From assembly GCF_028583425.1 (NCBI RefSeq), contig NC_072798.1, forward strand, positions 15,130,501 through 15,194,500: 64,000 bases of DNA, given 5' to 3'. Under the pieces are notes generated by a model, which did not search any database, had not been told where the DNA came from, and was given only the letters and a program-made list of their open reading frames with translations. The stretch is from Eublepharis macularius. Its lineage: Eukaryota; Chordata; Lepidosauria; Squamata; Eublepharidae. A program made the position numbers and the translations under genes. Of the stretch, positions 57,909 to 64,000 are shown in pieces (the stretch's first letter is position 1; every line of letters starts with the position of its first letter).

Positions 57909-58446
57909 CAGTTGTTCCCAAACATTTTTGGTCCACCACCCCCTTGGTTCCATAAACTCATCTTTGGTGCCTCCTACCCTGCCCTGTAAAGAGAATTAAT
58001 CAGAACAGCGGTTTGCACGACCCACTAAAAAGATAATAATTAAATTCAAAACAGTAACATTTGTTCTTCAGTTTTTCTGTTTCTGCCATTTCTATTCTGA
58101 AACAAAGAATCTAATGATTAAATACTATTATGTGACAGACTTACTGGCAAAAACTTGAAAATGACAAAGAGGCAAAAGTACACGTTGATGACAATTTCTC
58201 AGAGTATTCTGATATGACTAGAGCTCTGGTGGCATACTTAAAAATTCTGATAGTTCCTACCAGATTTCATCACCATGCAGAGGCAGAAACATGAGAAAGG
58301 AAGGTGTTTCGCTCTAGGTCCTAGCCTGGTCAATTCTAAATAAGTGAACAACACGCTCGGAGGGCCCACCTTCTGTGCCTCCATCGCCCCCTTGCCTCTT
58401 AGCACCACCCTATGTAATCCCCGCAACCCACTTTGGGAGCCACTGT
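57909..58446. mobile_element. Candidate hAT-Charlie-like fossil
   Basis: Ends CAGTTGTTCCCAAA and (inverted) CAGTGGCTCCCAAA are 11/14 identical and resemble Charlie-type termini. The flanking 8-mers agree at only 5 positions, so the copy is old or the call is wrong. Confidence 0.45.
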
Positions 58447-58549
58447 TCTAGCTTTTCCTTCTCTGGATTTTCTGCACATATGATGTTGTTTACAGGGGGA
58501 ACATTCAAACATGTGACTGATGTGGTCCCAATGGACTGTATGACTTGGG

Positions 58550-58745
58550 TTGCCAATTCTGAGATGTGGAAATTCCTGGAGATTTTGGCGTGGGGACTAG
58601 TGAGAGCTCGACTGGACACAATGCCATGGAGTCCACCATCCAAAGCAGCCATGTCCTCCAAGGGAACTGCTCTTTATAAGTCTAGATATCTGTTGTAATT
58701 CTGAGAGCTCTCCAGGCCCCACTTGGAGGTTGGCAACACTATACA
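58550..58745 (-). mobile_element. hAT-like MITE (TAGGGTTGCCAAC family)
   Basis: GGGTTGCCAATTCTGAGATG, GGAAATTCCTGGAGATTTTG and GGAGGTTGGCAACACTATA. Confidence 0.75.
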
Positions 58746-58897
58746 TGACCTCTCTGTATGCGCACATGCACACTCTTTATACACATGCACACACACACAC
58801 ATACACACAACAGTTCTTACTTATGAATGACCGACAGCCGCTACACAAAGTCTAGTTTTGTTTGGACGAACCTCCAACCTACTTCGTATTTCCTGTG

Positions 58898-59512
58898 TGA
58901 CTGTAAAGTTACCTTTAAAAGGGGGGGGGCGCAAATCATCTCCCATGCACATGCAGAGGTAGGAGAAGAGCCCCCTCCTTCCCCACCGTGCCAAGAACTT
59001 TAACTAGCCAAGAAAGGCCGTGGGGGGAGGGATCTTTGAATTACTGATGATGCCACACCTCTGTCCAAGTGTGGTTAGATGATACAGGAAGATCCTTGGC
59101 AAGTGCATGGAAACACCAGTAATTAGGGTTACCAACTCCAGGTTAAGACATTCCTGGAGATTTGGGGGGGGTGAAGCTTGGGGAGGCAAGAAACCTTAAT
59201 GGGATATAATTACATAGATTCCACCTTCCAACGTTGTTATTTTCTCCAGGGCAACTGATCTCTGTCACCTGGAGATCAGTTATAATTCTGGGAAATCTCC
59301 AGTCACCACCTGAGATTGGCAACCATATCAGTAATGCAAACACACACACACAGAGTAATGCAAACACACACCAACACACACACACCAGCCCTTTTTGGCT
59401 AGCTAAAGTTCTTGGCTCGGGAAAAAGGAGGGTATGTGCCTCCAGGTGTGCATTGGAGATGATTTGTCCCTCCCCCGCCACACACTGTTTTAAAAGTAAG
59501 CTTACAGTCACC
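58898..59512. mobile_element. Foldback element with a MITE in its loop
   Basis: Arms at about 58898-59015 and 59385-59512 are inverted copies (GTGACTGTAAAGTTAC, CAAATCATCTCCCATGCAC, CCAAGAACTTTAACTAGCCA and complements). The loop holds the hAT-like MITE 59125-59330. Termini and target duplication were not fixed. Confidence 0.55.
59125..59330 (-). mobile_element. hAT-like MITE inside foldback loop
   Basis: TAGGGTTACCAACTCCAGGT, ACATTCCTGGAGATTTGGGG, GGAGATCAGTTATAATTCTG and GAGATTGGCAACCATA. Confidence 0.75.
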
Positions 59513-59519
59513 TATTAAA

Positions 59520-62343
59520 CACAAGGTGGGTTGGGGTTTTGGTGAAACCAAACTCAAGCTTCTGTAACATGTAAGGAGGTCCGAAGTAACAGTAGTTGAA
59601 TAACAGCTTCACAGCAGTGGAAGAAATATCTCCCCTCCAGGTTCTAGAGACTCAGTGCCCATAGCCAGCCTTCTTCATGGGGGAGGGGGGGGGAGAATGC
59701 AACATTTTCAGGTGTGATGAGACTCTCCGCAGCCAAGTTACATGACTGAGGGAAGGCTGATGTCATGGCCTGGTAGGCCTCAAGCTGAGGAAGGTGCCCA
59801 TCTCTTCCTTAAGTTGCGCTTCTCACAGTCTCAATGAAGTGGCATATTTCTGAACCTCACCGTTTTCTTTGAGACCATCTCTTTATTTAAATAGGAATCA
59901 TCATGTCATAAATTAATAGATTCAGTATGGCATAGTAGCTGAAGCATCAATCTGGGACATGAGGAACCAGGGATCAACTCAACAATATTTGATTTGGGGG
60001 CCAGTCTTTCTTTTCAGTCTGATTTACTTCAAAGAGTTGTAATGAGGAGCGAATGGGGAAAGAATCATATACATAATACCCTGAACTCAGGTGCCAAGTG
60101 GCAAAATAAAATTGTACTAGATAGTCAGAAATCTTTTTTTTTAAAGATTCAGGTGGGACAAAACAGTAATCTAGACGGGGCAGTCCACTTCCTCGCCCCA
60201 TGCTGGCTAGCACCATGAAGTGAGGTTCAAACTGCTTCAGGAATCTTCCTTGTACGATGTTTTCCTGTTGGCAATTGCTTAAGAAGAAATGAGTGCCTGT
60301 GTTTATTCTGTGAAGAAAAGATGGCCCTTCTCTTCATCGCCTTCACAAATTTGCCTCTCTTCTCTCAAGCAGATTTGCCCTGGTCACCATATTGAAAAAA
60401 AAGTCCCCCCCCCCCGCCCCTGCAGTTTGGGGCTTAGAGCTGTTTTTCCTATTATGCAGTAAGGATTTGAACTGTACCACTTCACACTTCAGGTGGCAAG
60501 TTTCTGAAAATCATTCGTTTACTCATTTTAAAATTCCACAAACAGATTTTTGGCCTACTGGCCCATCGGGTTGCCAAGAGCCTTAATAGAGCCTTAATGG
60601 GACGTTATTCATCAAGTGACGTTATTTACCTCCATGCTGTGAAATATTTCTGCTGCCCATTTCTACACACTAAGCCTCTATTAAAGAGACAGGTCGTTTT
60701 CCACCAGGCCTGTTGGCAATGCTACATCTAAAGTAATCAGTGATTGAGGAAGTTATCTCGACTTTTACTTTAAAAATTTTGGTACCTAAAGGTTTGAATG
60801 AGGGCTGAGACTGGATGGCTTTATTATTGTGATATATTTGCCCTAGGTCTAATACTGAGTCATTATGGAATATCCTGTGCTTCATTCTGATAATGTTACT
60901 GCAGTTGGATTTTGACTTTGTATTGTAGTATGTCTTTTGTGACTTGAAGTATCTGTACCTTTAAGTAATGAAATGGGCTATCTTGGCTGTCAAGGTATGC
61001 ATGAAGGGCCTCTGGTCTCAGCTTGTCCCTGGGCCATTTTGAAAGCCCCAATCCATCCCGGCTGCTTCTGTGGCCATACTGCTGCTTCAGGTGGTTAAGC
61101 CTGCATAGACACTGTTCTCATATTCCAGGATTCTGTTCTCATATTCCAGTGCAGCGGGGAACCCCTCACCTCTAAACCAGAAAGAAGGGGCAAACCCAGA
61201 AAAGTATATTTCAAGTTGAAGGTTGGGGGTCCCTTCTAGAAAGCTTGAAAAGGATCGTCCTCTTGACCCCTCCTTACTTTTGACTGGGGGGGGCAAGCTA
61301 CCAGGTGACCACTGGTGGCCCCATTCCCCGCTGCTGCTTAATAGGCCCTCAGGAGAAAAATCAAAGGGCTTCTCAGAATCACACCAACATGTGACATCAC
61401 TTCTGGCAAAAAGGAAGTGATATCATTGCACAAGGGTGACCCTCTAGGATTCAACCAAAACTCTATTAGAAGATTGTCTCCAGCTCCCAAACTCTCTTGT
61501 TGGGTTTCCACTGATGGCTGGCAATGCTACTTTTAACTCCTGTCTTCAGACTGCACTACATGGTATGGATTCCACTGGATTTTGTGGGGGCAGCTGCTTC
61601 AAACAGTAAGCAGTTTTATGTGGACTGATGCAGCTATGTAGATGCTTCCGCACCACACTGCAAGCCTACCTACCACACATTCCTATTGGCAGAGGGCTAT
61701 GGCATGAAGACCTGTCAAATAAAAGGACCAGTCCACCAAGAGTGCAGGTACACATACGATTCTTTGCTGTTGCAAGTGACCAGCAGATGGTGCTCTTATT
61801 GGATGCATTAGCCCTTAGCAAATACAGGAATGAATCACACACAGGAGAATGTAACTATAACAAATTGGGATGAGTTAACCATTAGCCAAACTAGACTAAG
61901 TCCAGCTTTGATAGTTTTTCCACAAAGCTCGATGCAAGCAGAAAACTAGCTCAGCAGGCAGAAAGGTGCTACCCGCTTCTCCTTTCTTGCTATGCTGATT
62001 TTCTGCTTGCAAGGAGCATTTAACAGTAGGGATTGTTCCAAAATGAGATTCTCCATGATCCTGTACCTGCTGCCTGAAATGGTGCAGTCTGTTTTACCAC
62101 CTCATTCCCTTCACATTCTCATGTATGTGTGAACTAAACTCAAATGGTGGGTTTGTTACACTGAAATAGCTATTCGTGGGAATGTGGCTTAAGGCAGATC
62201 TCATTGATTGAAAACTGTTCCGCTTCAGCGGAACTTGAAAGATGTACAGTCTCACATTTTGTCTTTCCAGTCTTTTTAATTAAAAAAAACCCCAAACCTG
62301 TTGCAATTTACATTTCCGATATTTGTGGCTTGTGGACATGAGA
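59520..62343. other. Intergenic sequence downstream of IAPP, nothing firm
   Basis: Contains poly-G/C runs (about 59685, 60406), and a decayed TAGGGTTGCCAAC-type fragment may lie near 61430-61530. No conserved exon was recognised. The far left of the IAPP 3'UTR could extend in here. Confidence 0.35.
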
Positions 62344-62349
62344 TTTATT
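62344..62349 (-). terminator. IAPP: Candidate IAPP poly(A) signal
   Basis: AATAAA on the minus strand about 355 nt beyond the IAPP stop codon. Mammalian IAPP uses several poly(A) sites, so others further on are possible. Confidence 0.4.
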
Positions 62350-62702
62350 TTCTTTTCAATGGAAGGATTTCACAAGCATGTGGATCATAGGAGCATTACC
62401 ACTTCAAAACCCTCGGCATGTTATCCCACATGCATAGCGGAACGACATATCCATGGGTCGCAAACAGAAAACTCACACAAAGAAAACAAGGCACCGTTAA
62501 GAATAAATGGGGGGGGGGGGTCAATGACCAAAGGAGTTGTGGGCGGCCCAATCCTCAAACTACTTACTCCTATGGCAGCTCATTGAAGCAAAGAGAATTT
62601 GTATGGAGGAGTTGGGGGAATCAGAACTTTGTACATAAAAACTGTGGGGGAGGAAGGGGTGGTATTTCTAATGAGGACGGCAGCTATTGCTGTCTGGAGA
62701 CG

Positions 62703-62874
62703 TTAAAGTTGTAGATAGTTTGGAGGTTCTTTGTCTCTTTTGCCGTAGGTGTTGGAACCTACATTGGTGGGTGAGTAGATTGCTCCGAAAGTGTTGCTCG
62801 AACGGACTAAGAAGTCGGCTAAGCGTTGAGTCACACAAGTGGCTGTGTTGCACTTCCGTTTCTCCAAGCGGTGA
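62703..62874 (-). CDS. IAPP: IAPP (amylin) mature-peptide exon
   Basis: The minus strand opens with acceptor TCTGCAG and reads SHRLEKR, then [18 protein letters not shown] and [19 protein letters not shown], then GKR and [10 protein letters not shown], ending TAA at 62705-62703. This is the last exon of islet amyloid polypeptide, a calcitonin-family hormone co-secreted with insulin that acts on calcitonin-receptor/RAMP complexes. Visible processing signals are the KR before Lys1, the Cys2-Cys7 disulphide ring and a C-terminal Gly-Lys-Arg for cleavage and amidation. The 37-residue peptide is bird-like (V8, D14, R18, Y27). The preceding exon with the signal peptide was not found up to 64000; in human this intron is several kb. 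PYROXD1 lies downstream on the same strand, the amniote order. Confidence 0.96.
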
Positions 62875-63164
62875 CTGCAGACAGTGGAACAAAACAGAGA
62901 GACCACCATGAAAACTTTGCAGCAAACACTCATTTTTGCTTTCAGCTGTTATTGAATGAACGTCTTAACAACAGATTGTTTTATAGGAAAGGGAAGTTGT
63001 ATGTTTGGGGGATGGAGCTGCTGTGGAAGCTTTACTGGGAAACAACATCCAAATCTGATCAATGAAAACTTGGCTGTTGAAAGAACCTTCCCTAGAGCTG
63101 GCAAGCTTTTAAATTTTTTTTGTATTAGTGTTACTGCTGATTTATGATGTTTTTGTATTATTAT

Positions 63165-63554
63165 TAGAGATGGGCACAAACCAAAATATGAACCAAAATT
63201 AAGCACGAACCAGGCTGGTTCATGGTTCACGAACCACAGTTCGTCAGATCCCATTTCTGATGAACCACCACGAATTTTATGCTGGTTCGTTTGGTTCGGT
63301 TTTTTGGTTCGTCACTGCAGACAACCTGGTGCCAATCAATCAGTTTCCTAGGCAACATGGGATGGACTTCCTGCAGACCTTCTTCTGACCCAGAAGTGAT
63401 GATTTTCTGACCTGAATGTGATGTTTTCACGAACCAAACGAACCGGTTCGTGAACTAGGGGCAAGTTTGTGAAAGTTCGTGGTTCACGGTTCGTGAAATT
63501 TGATGAACCACGAACCACATGATTCAATTTTTCCCCGGTTTGTGCCCATCTCTA
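63165..63554. mobile_element. hAT-type element with perfect duplication
   Basis: Ends TAGAGATGGGCACAAACC and (inverted) TAGAGATGGGCACAAACC are identical over 18 bp. ATTATTAT flanks both (63157-63164 and 63555-63562). It lies in the IAPP intron and is about 390 bp without transposase. Perfect ends and duplication suggest a young insertion. Confidence 0.92.
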
Positions 63555-64000
63555 ATTATTATTGATTTCATTGAATCCATGTATCTTTTTATAATTTTTT
63601 TTTGTTATCCTTAACAATGGCAACAGACTGGACTGTGACGACACCTCATGAACATGAAAAATCCCTTATTGGGGATTATTAGAAAAAGGTTTAAAGACAG
63701 AGGAAAGAAGAAAAGGTAGGTTTTACTTGGAAAACCCCAGCTGCACATTCGTTAAAGTCAACAGGGACAATGAAGCAATCCACCCTCCCAGATCAGCTGA
63801 GAACATTTGGGAACTCAGATAACATCCAGAATGTCAGTTATTTCTCCTCTGCTCTTATATAATTTTGTACTGTGTGACCATCCAGTGCTGTATTGTGAAG
63901 TGCTTTGGAGTTTTCTCTTGGTTAGTTTATTAACCTTGGAAGAGACTGCCTTGAACTTGAGCATTGGTGAACTAACCATTGCAACAGTGCTCGGAATGCA
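63555..64000. other. IAPP intron, no exon recognised
   Basis: Searched on the minus strand for a signal-peptide exon with a suitable donor; none was convincing. Confidence 0.4.

Noticed and set aside
62880-64000. IAPP signal-peptide exon
   Set aside because: No minus-strand ATG with a hydrophobic segment and an in-phase donor was convincing; it probably lies beyond the window.

Overview
The window is vertebrate nuclear DNA, most likely from a squamate reptile (lizard, possibly gecko). The reasons are spliced genes with GT-AG introns, CR1 LINE fragments, tRNA- and 5S-rRNA-derived SINEs, many short hAT and MITE elements, and a bird-like amylin peptide. There is no operon structure, CRISPR array or prokaryotic signal.

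Three host genes were reconstructed exon by exon. RECQL (RecQ1 DNA helicase) is on the plus strand, coding 2446-16344 in 14 exons, predicted 657 aa, complete. PYROXD1 (FAD/NAD(P)-dependent oxidoreductase) is on the minus strand, 38245 down to 19254, in 12 exons, predicted 506 aa, complete. The mature-peptide exon of IAPP (amylin) is on the minus strand at 62703-62874; its signal-peptide exon was not found and probably lies beyond the right edge. RECQL and PYROXD1 converge tail to tail, with about 1.4 kb between their probable poly(A) signals, and IAPP lies upstream of PYROXD1 on the same strand. This matches the amniote order RECQL-PYROXD1-IAPP (human 12p12). The RECQL promoter is off the left edge. 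The PYROXD1 promoter is a CpG island around 37960-38400.

The introns and the roughly 24 kb PYROXD1-IAPP intergenic region hold mostly transposon remains. These are five hAT-type elements with 8-bp target duplications, a family of about 220-bp hAT-like MITEs ending in TAGGGTTGCCAAC, palindromic Harbinger-like MITEs, several tRNA-SINE families, at least five 5S-derived SINEs, two larger CR1 fragments, one L1 endonuclease fragment, and a set of foldback insertions. The foldback insertions have retroposon-type target duplications of 8-16 bp, and two of their families carry hammerhead-ribozyme-like cores. Two tRNA-SINEs sit only about 10-20 nt inside PYROXD1 introns, next to 5' splice sites.

No clearly new multi-gene system is present. 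The points most worth following are the foldback/hammerhead-like insertions, a GC-rich cargo shared by two hAT families with different termini, the SINEs beside PYROXD1 splice donors, the RECQL C-terminal tail with a SUMO-interaction-like motif, and the reptile amylin sequence.
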